Shown: positions 17,094 through 26,494 of the stretch, piece after piece
Layout: each line of letters starts with the position of its first letter
How positions within the stretch are numbered: position 1 is the stretch's first letter
Assembly (NCBI RefSeq): GCF_016745395.1
Contig: NZ_JAERVJ010000006.1
Coordinates: forward strand, 62,001-126,000
Source of the DNA: Methylocystis sp. Sn-Cys
Lineage (GTDB): Bacteria > Pseudomonadota > Alphaproteobacteria > Rhizobiales > Beijerinckiaceae
Direction of reading: 5' to 3'
DNA length: 64,000 nucleotides
Translations under genes and position numbers: made by a program
Notes under the pieces: model-generated
Told to the model about the DNA's origin: nothing
The model's input: the letters and a program-made list of their open reading frames with translations, nothing else
Database searches by the model: none

Positions 17094-18110
17094 ATGATTC
17101 CGAATTTATGTTCTTTCGTTGGTGACACGCCTCTCGTGGAGCTGGAAGTCTCTTTCGACAATGCGGCGATCAGGTTGTTCGCCAAGTTGGAAATGTTCAA
17201 CCCCGGAGGCAGTATCAAGGATCGTCCGGCCTTGTTCATGATCCGACAAGCGATGGCTGACGGCAAAATCACTGGAGCTAGCCATTTGGTCGAGAGTTCG
17301 TCCGGAAACCTCGCCATCGCCATCGCAATGATCGCGCGACAGATGAAGCTGGAGTTTACGGCCGTCATCGATCCAAACATCACGAAAAACAACCGCGAGC
17401 TGATCGAGACTTACGGAGGCAAAATCGAACTCGTCGATGAAAAGGACGAAGAAGGCGGCTATTTGCAATCGCGAATTTGTCGCGTACGCCGACTTCTGGA
17501 CGAACTACCAAACGCCGTCTGGCTGAATCAGTACGCCAATCCAGACAACCGACGATCTCATTACGAAGGCGTCGGAGCGGAAATTGTAAGAGACATGCCG
17601 GTCGAGCCGACACACGCCTTTATCGGCGTCAGCACATGCGGAACGATCATGGGGGTAGCACGTCGACTACGCGAAGCATGGCCAACCGTTCGTATCGTGG
17701 CCGTCGATGTCGTCGGCTCCGTCATATTCGGCTCTCCAGGTGGAAAGAGACGGCTTCCGGGCATCGGCGCCAGTCGTGTTCCAGAACAGCTCGATACGCG
17801 CGAGATCGATGAGGTCGTCTATGTGACCGATTGGGAGTCTATCTTGGGTTGCCATCGGCTCGTTCGCGAAGAAGGACTTCTTGCGGGCGGCTCCTCGGGC
17901 TCGATTATCGCAGCAATTGAAAAAATGGCCCCTCGCCTTCCGCGGGGCGCTGTCATCGTGACGATCATGCCCGATCGCGGCGAGCGTTATCTCGACACCG
18001 TCTACAATCGTAACTGGCTCTCTGAGAGCGATCGTGTGCGGCGACCACTCGACGAGTCGCACAGAGTCCTCGCCAAGTTCCGCGAACTGCAAAGCGTCAA
18101 CCGATCTTAG
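17094..18110 (+). CDS. sbnA: SbnA-like PLP enzyme, N-(2-amino-2-carboxyethyl)-L-glutamate synthase
   Basis: The 338-residue protein is a cysteine-synthase-fold PLP enzyme: Lys42 in NPGGSIKDRPA is the Schiff-base lysine, SSSGNLAIA is the substrate-binding loop, and GGSSGSI is the phosphate-binding loop. The ATG at 17094 is chosen because GGAG lies seven bases upstream; a TTG at 17070 is possible but lacks a site. In staphyloferrin B biosynthesis SbnA joins O-phospho-L-serine and L-glutamate to make ACEGA, which SbnB then oxidises to L-2,3-diaminopropionate and 2-oxoglutarate. The neighbour 39 bases downstream is SbnB-like, which favours this role over cysteine synthesis. It is the first gene of the operon. 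Confidence 0.9.
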   Translation: MIPNLCSFVGDTPLVELEVSFDNAAIRLFAKLEMFNPGGSIKDRPALFMIRQAMADGKITGASHLVESSSGNLAIAIAMIARQMKLEFTAVIDPNITKNNRELIETYGGKIELVDEKDEEGGYLQSRICRVRRLLDELPNAVWLNQYANPDNRRSHYEGVGAEIVRDMPVEPTHAFIGVSTCGTIMGVARRLREAWPTVRIVAVDVVGSVIFGSPGGKRRLPGIGASRVPEQLDTREIDEVVYVTDWESILGCHRLVREEGLLAGGSSGSIIAAIEKMAPRLPRGAVIVTIMPDRGERYLDTVYNRNWLSESDRVRRPLDESHRVLAKFRELQSVNRS

Positions 18111-18149
18111 CTGACCAAAAGCATCTTTCTCTTCCTGAGGTCTACAACA

Positions 18150-19193
18150 ATGAGCGCTCTCGATATCGCCCGTCATACGCCGGCGACCACTCATGTATTG
18201 CGTTTTCTCTCTCGCACCGACATCGCTTCTCTCGGCGGCGATCGTTCCGGGCTCTACATGCAAGCGGTGGAAGACGGTTTCCGACTTCATGCCGCGGGCG
18301 ACTATGCACAGCCGCTGAAGCCCTATTTACGCAGCCCCCGTTCCTCCCATATCGCCGACCGGATCATTGCAATGCCTGCCTGGATCGGCGGAAACGATCC
18401 GATCGCCGGGCTCAAATGGATCGGATCGAAACACGACAACCCGTCCGCCCGGTCCATCGACCGAGCGAGCGCCGTCATCGTCCTGAACGACCCCAGCACG
18501 CATTTCCCGATCGCAATTCTCGAGGCGGGTCGGATCAGCGCTCTGCGCACTGCTGCTGTAACGGGCGTAGCCTGCCGTCGCCTCGCGAAGCCACTATTCG
18601 ATCGCGTAGCGATTATCGGTTGCGGCCCCATCGGACGCACGCAGATCGAAATGTTCTGCGAGCAATTCCCACACATTCGAGAGATCCGTCTTCACGACGT
18701 CCATGCAGGAAACCTCAGCGAAGGCGTTCAATGGGCGCAAGCCGCGTTTCCCGACGTAGAATTCGTGCCTGTCGAGCAGCCTCGCGCCGCCATTGAGGGA
18801 GCGGACGTGGTGGTGACCTGTACGGTAACCGATCGGCCATACTTGCAATTCGAGTGGCTCTCGCCGGGAACATTCCTCGCCAATGTCTCCATAATGGACG
18901 TGGAGAAAGAAGTCTTCTTGAGGGCGGACAAGGTCGTCGTGGACGACTGGGATCAGTCCAACCGCGAAAAAAAGATCATCAATCAACTCGTCGAGGCGGG
19001 CGCCTTCTCGAGGCGGCAGCTCTATGCGGAACTCGGCGAGATTGTCGTCGGCTCCAAGCCGGGCCGCGAGAACGCCGAAGAAATTATTCTGCTCAACCCG
19101 ATGGGAATGGCGATCGACGACATTGTCTGCGCGCGGGCTATTCTCCGCCGCGCGGAAGCAGAAGACGTCGGAACAATGCTCGATTTGTTTTGA
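18150..19193 (+). CDS. sbnB: SbnB-like NAD-dependent ACEGA dehydrogenase
   Basis: This 347-residue protein belongs to the ornithine cyclodeaminase/mu-crystallin fold. The Rossmann motif AIIGCGPIGRTQIEMF sits near residues 152-167, and SALRTAAVTGVA just before it is characteristic of the family. SbnB oxidatively hydrolyses ACEGA to L-2,3-diaminopropionate and 2-oxoglutarate, giving two building blocks of staphyloferrin B. The start at 18150 follows CTGAGG, a moderate ribosome-binding site. It is 39 bases after sbnA and eight bases before the first NIS synthetase gene. Ornithine cyclodeaminase is the alternative by fold alone, but operon context makes SbnB much more likely. Confidence 0.9.
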   Translation: MSALDIARHTPATTHVLRFLSRTDIASLGGDRSGLYMQAVEDGFRLHAAGDYAQPLKPYLRSPRSSHIADRIIAMPAWIGGNDPIAGLKWIGSKHDNPSARSIDRASAVIVLNDPSTHFPIAILEAGRISALRTAAVTGVACRRLAKPLFDRVAIIGCGPIGRTQIEMFCEQFPHIREIRLHDVHAGNLSEGVQWAQAAFPDVEFVPVEQPRAAIEGADVVVTCTVTDRPYLQFEWLSPGTFLANVSIMDVEKEVFLRADKVVVDDWDQSNREKKIINQLVEAGAFSRRQLYAELGEIVVGSKPGRENAEEIILLNPMGMAIDDIVCARAILRRAEAEDVGTMLDLF

Positions 19194-19201
19194 GGTCGAT
19201 C

Positions 19202-20977
19202 ATGCGCCAACCGCTCATCGCCTCAGCCGACCCTGTGCTCGCGGAGCTTCTGGAACTCTTGTGGACGGAGGACATCGCGGGCTTTCGCTCTCGGATGCTG
19301 GTCGAAGCCCGAGACGGCCGAGCGACTGCCTGCTTGCGCCTCGGCGAGCACGCGCTTTCGGCGGAGTTGGCTTGGGACGCCTGGCGCGAGGAGCTTCGAC
19401 CGGTGGCGGTCTTCGAGCGCTCGTCGGGGGATGTTCGTCGGACACTAAATGCTAGAGATCTGTTGTGGATTGCGCTTTCGAGTCTGAGCGATCTCGATCT
19501 CGCCATACTCGATCGCACCATACGTCAGCTCGACGATAGCGTTCAAAATTTCGAGTTTCTGGAGAAAGCCGCTCCTCGCCTCGAGAATGAGAGCAAGCTC
19601 GCCCTCGCAAAGGGCGACAATTCGATCTGGGAACAGTTAGCGGCGTGGCGCGACAGGCCTTTCCATCCTCTTGCGGGCGGCAGGGGAGGCTGGGGACGGG
19701 ATGAAATCGAATCCTATGGAGCGGAGTTTGGGCGCTTATTTGCGCTGCGTTGGTGTGCGGCGCCGCGTGATCGTATCCGGATGTCTCCCGCGATGGAGCG
19801 TGGAGAGCCGGCGGATTTCATCCTCGACTCACCCCAGGCGGAAGCGTTGACGGAAAAAATGGCGCGAAGCGGCCTTGCGGAGAGTCATATCGCGCTACCT
19901 GTTCACCCTTGGCATTTGGACACTGCGGTCGCTCTGGAATTCACCCCCGAATTAGCCTCGGGCGAGATCGTTGCGCTAGAGTTCATCGGACCTCTCGTTT
20001 CTGCAACGTCGTCTTTGAGAACAGTTGCAATTGCTGCAAATCCGCGTCGCCACATCAAGCTCCCCTTGGATGTCTGTACGCTGGGCGTGCGCCGGCTCAT
20101 GAGCGCTCAGTCGCTTCACAACGGATTGATGGGCGCAGCGCTGCTGGAGCAAGCCTGCTCGCGTAGGCCGATCATTGGTGCGCGGGTTCGGATCGCCGAC
20201 GAAACACGCTTCTGGACTTTCGACGAAGCCTCGCACGACATATTCGCACCACGGACGGCCGTTCTCGGTTGCGCCATTCGCGACCTTCCTGTCTCCGCCA
20301 ACGACACGGCGCTGGTCCCGTTGGCGAGCTTTTCCGTCGCGCCATGTGCGGGATTGCCTCCGGTGATCGAACAGGCGCTCGAGATTCGGCCCGGAACAAG
20401 TGTCGAAGGCTTTCTCGAGGAGCTCTTTCAGCTCGTCATCGGCGTCGCTATCGAGGCGCTGCATTGCGGCTTCATGCCGGAGATGCACGGTCAGAACGTC
20501 CTGATCGAGCTGGTTAGGGGGCAGCCTACCAGGATCGTGCTGCGCGATCACGACACGGTGCGCTGCCTACCGGAATGGCTGAGGAGAGCGGGCCTTCAGC
20601 CGCCGGCCTATCTGATCAAAGATCCCCGCCGCGCGACCATGCTCCTGGAGCGCCCGGAGAGCCTGATCGCCTATGCGCAGACACTGCTGTTCGATGTCGC
20701 CCTGCGTGCGATCTGCGAAGCGATCGATCGTTCGGGGCGTCTCGAGCTTCACGCCTCGAAGCGCCTCCTCCGGCGCGTCACTACGCGGGAGATCGAGACG
20801 CTGGAGGCGCCGCCAGATATACGCGAGCGGCTGAGAACCGCTTTTCTCGATGATCGAGAATGGCCTTTCAAGCAGATTTTGACTCCTCTTCTCGCAACCA
20901 CGCAACTCGGCCTCGGCATGCCAAGTGCGATCGGCCGGGCGAAAAACCCGCTCGCGAATCCGGAGCAGGCCGCATGA
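19202..20977 (+). CDS. sbnC: NIS siderophore synthetase, SbnC position (IucA/IucC family)
   Basis: The 591-residue protein starts at 19202, eight bases after sbnB. Family signatures include LPVHPWHLD, IKLPLDVCTLGVRRL, EMHGQNVLIEL and LRDHDTVRCLPEW, which form the ATP and citrate binding core and C-terminal FhuF-like part of NIS synthetases. NIS enzymes adenylate a carboxylate and join it to an amine. By position it corresponds to SbnC, which performs the last condensation with 2-oxoglutarate. One oddity: the N-terminal basic motif (HPxxKxRxGF in typical members) reads HPLAGGRGGW here, with the lysine lost, whereas both other synthetases keep it. It overlaps the exporter gene by four bases. 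Confidence 0.87.
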   Translation: MRQPLIASADPVLAELLELLWTEDIAGFRSRMLVEARDGRATACLRLGEHALSAELAWDAWREELRPVAVFERSSGDVRRTLNARDLLWIALSSLSDLDLAILDRTIRQLDDSVQNFEFLEKAAPRLENESKLALAKGDNSIWEQLAAWRDRPFHPLAGGRGGWGRDEIESYGAEFGRLFALRWCAAPRDRIRMSPAMERGEPADFILDSPQAEALTEKMARSGLAESHIALPVHPWHLDTAVALEFTPELASGEIVALEFIGPLVSATSSLRTVAIAANPRRHIKLPLDVCTLGVRRLMSAQSLHNGLMGAALLEQACSRRPIIGARVRIADETRFWTFDEASHDIFAPRTAVLGCAIRDLPVSANDTALVPLASFSVAPCAGLPPVIEQALEIRPGTSVEGFLEELFQLVIGVAIEALHCGFMPEMHGQNVLIELVRGQPTRIVLRDHDTVRCLPEWLRRAGLQPPAYLIKDPRRATMLLERPESLIAYAQTLLFDVALRAICEAIDRSGRLELHASKRLLRRVTTREIETLEAPPDIRERLRTAFLDDREWPFKQILTPLLATTQLGLGMPSAIGRAKNPLANPEQAA

Positions 20978-22140
20978 GCGCGTCTCTTCTGAGCTCCCGA
21001 CACGCTTCGCTTCTCCTCGTGCAATTCCTGACGGCCGCCACCCCACTCGCCGTTATCCCGTTCCTCTCGTTGCAGTTGGAGCAACTGACGCGAGGTCGGA
21101 CAGCGGAGGCGTCTTTCTGGACCGCGGTGGCGGCTGCCGCGCCCGCAGCGACAGCGGTGGTTGCGACACCGTTGTGGAGTCGTTTCGCGCGCGGGCGGGA
21201 GGTATCTCTGCTGCTATCTTCGACCTGCGTGTTGACCGCCGCGAGTTACGTAACCATGGCCATCGCGGATGGCGCCGCGACTTTCGCGATCGGTCGCGCT
21301 CTGCAGGGCGCCGCCGGCAGCAGCATCATCCTGCTGCTCGCCATCGACGGCTCGAGCGCGCGTCCCACGCGCGGCTATATCGACTTACAGCAAGCATTCT
21401 CCGCAGGCTGCTGTGTCGGGCCCATTCTCGGCGGATGGGCTTTCGCGCATCAGCGCCTCTCGGTCTTATTGTTTTTCGCCGCCGCCGCTCTTGTCGCGCT
21501 CGCGACCGCCTGCGCCCTGCTCTTCCGGAGCGCCTACTTCGATCCACCGCAACGACGCGAAGGCGAGACCCAATTGTCCGAGTCGGTCTTTGCACTTGGC
21601 GGTCGCAATCGCGTCCTGATCGTCGCCGCCCTGTTCGGAACGGCTGGCGCTTTCGGCTTCATTCCTTTTTTCGCCGAGTGGGCGATGAGGCGAGACGCCG
21701 CCCGTCTCGACTCGAGCGCCGCAGGCATGGTCCACGCGTCGGCCTGGTTAGCCGCGATGATCGTCCTCCCCATTTGGAGCCGAGTCATCGAAAGCGTGGC
21801 GGCGACCCGTTCGATCGCGTTTTCACTGTTGGGGACGTCGGCGGCCTGCGCAGCGCTGTCCCTTTCAGCAACCACGCCCTGGATTATCGCTTTTCGCGTC
21901 GCGCACGGAGCCTTTCATTCTGGGCTCAATCCGGCCGTCTACGCCGGCGTTCGCCAATCGGACGAAGGAGTCGGCGAACTCGCCTCGGCCCGTACTGCTG
22001 TGACCTTGGGGCAGATTCTCGGGCCTGCGCTATGCGGCGCCGTCGTTCCCTTTGCCGGCGTCGATGGCGCGCTCGCGCTCGCTGCGGGGCTTCCCGCCGT
22101 TGGACTGCTGGTTCTCCTCAGCGTGCGAGGCGATCGATGA
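20974..22140 (+). CDS. sbnD: SbnD-like MFS siderophore exporter
   Basis: This 388-residue protein has about twelve hydrophobic helices and the major facilitator organisation, with a basic loop (LWSRFARGREVSLL) after the second helix corresponding to MFS motif A. It starts inside the stop of the preceding synthetase gene (ATGA) and its own stop overlaps the next start, so translation is coupled on both sides. SbnD exports staphyloferrin B from the cytoplasm; the same fourth position in the operon supports that role here. The protein alone would only be called an MFS transporter. The C-terminus is short and basic (LLSVRGDR). Confidence 0.85.
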   Translation: MSASLLSSRHASLLLVQFLTAATPLAVIPFLSLQLEQLTRGRTAEASFWTAVAAAAPAATAVVATPLWSRFARGREVSLLLSSTCVLTAASYVTMAIADGAATFAIGRALQGAAGSSIILLLAIDGSSARPTRGYIDLQQAFSAGCCVGPILGGWAFAHQRLSVLLFFAAAALVALATACALLFRSAYFDPPQRREGETQLSESVFALGGRNRVLIVAALFGTAGAFGFIPFFAEWAMRRDAARLDSSAAGMVHASAWLAAMIVLPIWSRVIESVAATRSIAFSLLGTSAACAALSLSATTPWIIAFRVAHGAFHSGLNPAVYAGVRQSDEGVGELASARTAVTLGQILGPALCGAVVPFAGVDGALALAAGLPAVGLLVLLSVRGDR

Positions 22141-23855
22141 CGACCACGAGCGAAGAACCTGCGGCCTTTTGGGACCGTCTGGAACGAAACCGGCTGATCA
22201 ACACCTGGGTGCGAGAGAGATGCCCAGAGCTTGCCGCGAGGATGGCGGAGAGATCCACAGAGGCGGCGGCAACCGTCTGGGAGATTCCTCTCGGCCGCCA
22301 ATCCCTGCTCGCCGTCTGCGGACGCTACTCGCCAGGCGGATTCCACGATTGGAACGCGGTTCGGCTCCATGACTCTCGGACGAGCGCAGATCAAATCGCG
22401 CCGTTCGATCTCGCCCGCCTCATGCTTGACTCGCTCGGCGATGGAACAGCAGACGCGAGAAATCAAGCCTGCGAACGGATTCTTCATTCGATCGAATCGA
22501 GCCGCAACCACGCCACATTTCTCTCGAAACAGGAGCTAGTCTCTTGTGCAGAGCAAGCCGAGCGCAGTCTTTGGTTCGGACATCCTTTCCATCCACTCGC
22601 AAAGAGCATCCTCGGTTTCACGTCGAACGATTTCGACAGATACGGGCCCGAACGGCACGCGCGATTTCAGCTCTGCTGGCTTCTGGCGAAACCCGATCGG
22701 GTCGAGAGCTACGGTTGCACGCCAGAGTCGATGTCGAGCGCCGACGCCGTTCTGACCGCGGCGTCCGGATTGAGCACGAGTGTGATCGCCGGACGGACGC
22801 TCATTCCCTGCCATCCTTGGCAGGCCGAACGGCTCAGGAACATTCCGCATATTCGCGACGATTTGGATTCGGGAACATTGTCGCTTCTCGGTCCGTCGGG
22901 CGACGTCTCCATACCGACCTCCTCGGTGCGGACCGTTTGGTTCAAGGAGCGCAAACTTTTCGTCAAACTTCCTCTCGAAGCTCGCATCACCAATTTCTCA
23001 CGCGTGAACACCGCAGAGCAGTTGGCCCGCAGCATAGCTGGGGCGCGCGCGATCACGGCGGCCGCAGAGCAGGTGCGCGCAGCAGGGCTCTCCATTCTGC
23101 GGGAGGCAAGCGGACGAATCCTGCGCGACCGGCGGGATTCTCGCCGCACCTATCCCGAGACTGGCTTTCTCTTGCGATTGGCCGACTTCGACGAAGGCGC
23201 CGATCCGATCGTCGTCGCCGGTTTCGTGGAGCGCGATCCCCGCACAGCTCGTCCGAATCTGTCCGCCATCGCAGGACAGCATTTCGATGGACAGCAACGG
23301 ACATTCGAGTGGGTCGAAAGATACATGGAGGTCGTTCTGCTTCCACTCGTCAGGCTGTTCGCCACGACAGGTCTCTGCCTCGAGGCGCATGCGCAAAACA
23401 GCCTCGTCGGTTTCGAGAGGGGCTGGCCACGGCGCCTTTTCGTGCGCGATCTTGAGGGGGTCGCCGTCGATCGCGCGGTTTTCCAGCGCGCCTGTCCGTC
23501 CGTCGTCGATCTTGACGAAGCCTTGTTCTACGAGCGCGACGTGGTTCGTCGACGTTTTCTCTATTACGTCATCGTCAATCACGTCGCGCACGTCTTATCC
23601 GTCGTCGCGGAGCTTTCCGGCATGAGGGAGGAAAGCCTATGGGCGGCGAGTCGCAGTGTGCTCGAGAAGGAAGCGGGCGCAGCCCGAACAATTATCGAAG
23701 AGATTCTTTCCGCGCCTTTCCTGCCCGCCAAAGCCAATCTCATGAGTTGCGTCGCCGGACGCGGTGAAACGCCAGATTACGTGATGATCGCCAATCCGTT
23801 CACCGCCGGATGCGCCAGTATTCGTCCTAGAAATCTCGAAGAGGCTTCGCCATGA
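22137..23855 (+). CDS. sbnE: NIS siderophore synthetase, SbnE position (IucA/IucC family)
   Basis: The 572-residue protein overlaps the exporter stop by four bases. Signatures are GHPFHPLAKSILGF with YGPE following, LIPCHPWQAERL, VKLPLEARITNFSR, and CLEAHAQNSLVGFE with FVRDLEGV near residue 425. These are the ATP-binding and acid-binding regions of NIS synthetases. In the staphyloferrin B pathway SbnE condenses citrate with the first L-2,3-diaminopropionate in the cytoplasm. The Gly-Phe/Lys signature is intact, unlike in the synthetase two genes upstream. Assignment to SbnE rather than SbnF rests on gene order, since the subtypes cannot be separated by eye. Confidence 0.88.
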   Translation: MTTTSEEPAAFWDRLERNRLINTWVRERCPELAARMAERSTEAAATVWEIPLGRQSLLAVCGRYSPGGFHDWNAVRLHDSRTSADQIAPFDLARLMLDSLGDGTADARNQACERILHSIESSRNHATFLSKQELVSCAEQAERSLWFGHPFHPLAKSILGFTSNDFDRYGPERHARFQLCWLLAKPDRVESYGCTPESMSSADAVLTAASGLSTSVIAGRTLIPCHPWQAERLRNIPHIRDDLDSGTLSLLGPSGDVSIPTSSVRTVWFKERKLFVKLPLEARITNFSRVNTAEQLARSIAGARAITAAAEQVRAAGLSILREASGRILRDRRDSRRTYPETGFLLRLADFDEGADPIVVAGFVERDPRTARPNLSAIAGQHFDGQQRTFEWVERYMEVVLLPLVRLFATTGLCLEAHAQNSLVGFERGWPRRLFVRDLEGVAVDRAVFQRACPSVVDLDEALFYERDVVRRRFLYYVIVNHVAHVLSVVAELSGMREESLWAASRSVLEKEAGAARTIIEEILSAPFLPAKANLMSCVAGRGETPDYVMIANPFTAGCASIRPRNLEEASP

Positions 23856-25684
23856 CCCCATGCGAACCGAGCTATGCCAGGGCGCATGATCAAATCGATC
23901 TTGGCGCATGGGCGGCGGCCGGCCGTCGAGTCGTCTCGCAATTGCTGACGGCCCTCGTGAACGAAAGCCTCACGCCCTACTGCGCGGTTTCGATCGAGCC
24001 GGTCAATTCCCGCGAAGTGGAAGTCGTTCTGGACGTCCTTCCGGGAGCGCTTCGCTATAGGATGCGGGCGCGTCGTGCGCTCGCCTACGATCGCCTGTTG
24101 GTCATAGAGGACACGGTGCGCAGAATATCGGACACAGAGCAGAACCTCCCCGGTCCGATGCGTCTGCTGACCGATCTTTTTCCAGCGCTTCCAGGAACGC
24201 GGGAGGCCCGAACGCAGTTCGTAGAAGAAATTCTCCGTACCTGGTCGAACCACGCACAATCGCTCTGCTTTGGCGCGGCCAGAGGCGCCAAATTATTGGC
24301 GCTTCCGTTCGAGGAGGCAGAGAGCGCTCTGACCGATGGGCATCGGCTCCATCCATGCTTCAAATCCCGCATCGGCTTCTCGCCCAGCGACAACCTTGCT
24401 TACGGACCCGAATTCGCTAACGCCGTCCGACCGGTTTGGCTCGCCGTCCATCCGGAACTGGTAGCGAGCCGCGCTATTCGCACCGGGCAGGACCAAGATC
24501 ATGCCATTATCGCTGCGTCGATCGACGAGGCGAGCAGGCGAGAATTCGCCGCCGTGCTCACCAGCATGGTCGACGAGCCAAGCGCCTACCACTGGCTGCC
24601 CGTGCATCCCTGGCAATGGGAAAGGATTGTGGAAGCGGGAACGGTTGCGCCGAGGGCGGATTCGCGCATCGTCCTCCTTGGGAGATCACAGCGCCGATAT
24701 CTGCCTCAACAGTCGATCCGCACGCTGTCGGATATAACCGAACGTCACGCGCCGTCTCTGAAACTCGCTCTGTCCATACGCAACACGTCGACGGCGCGGA
24801 CACTCGCGCGCCATACGGTCTTGAACGCACCGATCGTCAGTGAATGGCTGAGAAACATCGCATTCTCGGATTCCTTCCTCAGCAAAACGGGAGCAATTTT
24901 TCTCATGGAACATATGGGCAGCGCCGTTGCTTTGCCGAGAGATGACGATCCGGCCGGAGGACTGACCGGCGCTCTGGCGGCGATCTGGCGCGACCCCATC
25001 GGAATCTTTCTTGCCGAAGACGAAGAAGCCGCGCCTTTTTCGGTGCTCACCCATCTCGATCACGACGGCCGGCCGGCAATTGAGGACTGGATTCGGCGAC
25101 ATGGCGCGCAAGCATGGACATCGGCTTTGCTCCGTGCGGCGATGCTTCCGGTGGTCCATCTGCTTCTCGCTCGCGGGGTCGCCCTCGAGAGCCACCAGCA
25201 GAACATGATCTTGGTGCATCGCGAGGGATGGCCGGTCCGCGTTGCGCTGAAGGATTTCCACGACGGCGTTCGGTTCATCCCGAGCAAGCTCGATGCGCCG
25301 CGCCCGAACCTCGCCCCGACCCCTGTCGAGCATGCGCGCGTCAATCGCAATTCCTATGTGGAGGCGAGCGATCCCGAAGACGTGCGCGACTTCATGTTCG
25401 ACGCTCTGTTCGGCGTCAATCTCGCCGAACTCGCCTTGTTCCTCGACCGCCACTTCGATTTCGACGAACAGCGTTTCTGGCTGCTGGCGATCGATATGCT
25501 TCGAAAATATCTGTCGGAAAACGACAGCGCGCGCGCTGGCGTGAAGACGTTTCGTTTTCTCGATCCGTCGGTCGCTGTCGAAGATCTCGCGCGGCGCCGT
25601 CTAGAGCCAGACGCCACTTCGGGAAGGCGCGCACGCAATCCTCTCGTCGGTCTGAACGGCGACGTCGTCGGGATGTTCTCGTGA
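23852..25684 (+). CDS. sbnF: NIS siderophore synthetase, SbnF position (IucA/IucC family)
   Basis: The 610-residue protein begins in the stop of the previous gene (ATGA). It has the full set of NIS motifs: GHRLHPCFKSRIGFSPSDN with YGPEF, LPVHPWQWE, LKLALSIRNTSTAR, LESHQQNMILV and LKDFHDGVRF. It is the most canonical of the three synthetases here. SbnF in staphylococci joins a second L-2,3-diaminopropionate to the citryl intermediate (the decarboxylation by SbnH comes in between). A GTG start of the next gene lies within its stop codon, so the operon continues without a gap. The position-based name is inference; the family assignment is firm. Confidence 0.9.
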   Translation: MTPCEPSYARAHDQIDLGAWAAAGRRVVSQLLTALVNESLTPYCAVSIEPVNSREVEVVLDVLPGALRYRMRARRALAYDRLLVIEDTVRRISDTEQNLPGPMRLLTDLFPALPGTREARTQFVEEILRTWSNHAQSLCFGAARGAKLLALPFEEAESALTDGHRLHPCFKSRIGFSPSDNLAYGPEFANAVRPVWLAVHPELVASRAIRTGQDQDHAIIAASIDEASRREFAAVLTSMVDEPSAYHWLPVHPWQWERIVEAGTVAPRADSRIVLLGRSQRRYLPQQSIRTLSDITERHAPSLKLALSIRNTSTARTLARHTVLNAPIVSEWLRNIAFSDSFLSKTGAIFLMEHMGSAVALPRDDDPAGGLTGALAAIWRDPIGIFLAEDEEAAPFSVLTHLDHDGRPAIEDWIRRHGAQAWTSALLRAAMLPVVHLLLARGVALESHQQNMILVHREGWPVRVALKDFHDGVRFIPSKLDAPRPNLAPTPVEHARVNRNSYVEASDPEDVRDFMFDALFGVNLAELALFLDRHFDFDEQRFWLLAIDMLRKYLSENDSARAGVKTFRFLDPSVAVEDLARRRLEPDATSGRRARNPLVGLNGDVVGMFS

Positions 25685-26487
25685 CCGCGCGGCTGAGGCT
25701 GCGAAGCCTGCTCGATCAGGGCCAGCCCGCCGGAGGGCTTTTCCTTTCCCTGCCCGCCCCTCAAATCATCGAGATCGCCGCCGTCGCAGGATTTGATTTC
25801 GTTCTGATCGATCTGGAGCACACGCTGATCGGCGGAAGGGAGCTGGAGGAGCTGATCGCCGCGGCCGATCGCTCGGGAATAAGCGCTTTGGTGAGAGTGG
25901 CGGATGCGCGCTCCGAACGTATTCTTCCGGTCCTGGACGCGGGAGCGGCCGGCATCGTAGTCGCGCGCGTCTCGAGCCTCGAGGACGCGAGAGAAGCGAT
26001 TCGCCGAGCGCGCTACGCCCCCTTGGGGAACAGGGGATTGAATGCCGGCCGGCTCGGGCGTTTTGGAGACTGCGACCTGCCCGCGCTTCTTCGGCAACTC
26101 GATCGGGAAACGCTCCTGATCGCGCTCATAGAGGATGCCGTCGGCCTCGCCGCCGCCGAAGAGATCGCTTCTCTGCCCGGGCTCGACGGCCTGCTCCTCG
26201 GAGCCGCCGATTACTCTCAGTCGATTGGCGTCCCCTGGCAAACCACAGCGGAGCCCGTTCGGGCGGCGGACCGACAACTCGCCGCGATCGCCCGTCGAAC
26301 CGGCCGCTATTTCTTTGCAATTCCGCGGCGCGACGAGGATGTCGTCGATCATCTCCGCGACGGCGCGCTCGGAATCATCGCCGGCAATGACCGTGGCGTT
26401 CTGCGGCAGGCGCTTTCGTCCAAAGACCGCCTCTGGCGCGAGATTTACCGCAGGCAAGAATTGCAAGAATTGGAAGCAGGAGAATAG
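25681..26487 (+). CDS. sbnG: SbnG-like citrate synthase (HpcH/HpaI aldolase fold), GTG start
   Basis: The frame starts with GTG at 25681, overlapping the preceding TGA (GTGA); no ATG occurs near the N-terminus. The 268-residue product has the HpcH/HpaI aldolase fold features: FDFVLIDLEHTLIGG near residues 38-52, ALVRVADARS, and LIALIEDAVGLAAAEEIAS. SbnG is a metal-dependent citrate synthase of this fold that supplies citrate for staphyloferrin B independently of the TCA enzyme. A 2-dehydro-3-deoxy-glucarate-type aldolase is the alternative by fold, but the place between SbnF-like and SbnH-like genes points to SbnG. The stop is seven bases before the sbnH ATG. Confidence 0.87.
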   Translation: MTARLRLRSLLDQGQPAGGLFLSLPAPQIIEIAAVAGFDFVLIDLEHTLIGGRELEELIAAADRSGISALVRVADARSERILPVLDAGAAGIVVARVSSLEDAREAIRRARYAPLGNRGLNAGRLGRFGDCDLPALLRQLDRETLLIALIEDAVGLAAAEEIASLPGLDGLLLGAADYSQSIGVPWQTTAEPVRAADRQLAAIARRTGRYFFAIPRRDEDVVDHLRDGALGIIAGNDRGVLRQALSSKDRLWREIYRRQELQELEAGE

Positions 26488-26494
26488 AGGACGA

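Noticed and set aside
18854-19201. Longer N-terminus for the first NIS synthetase running back into sbnB
   Set aside because: The extension is out-of-frame sbnB sequence; the ATG at 19202 starts at family homology eight bases after the sbnB stop.
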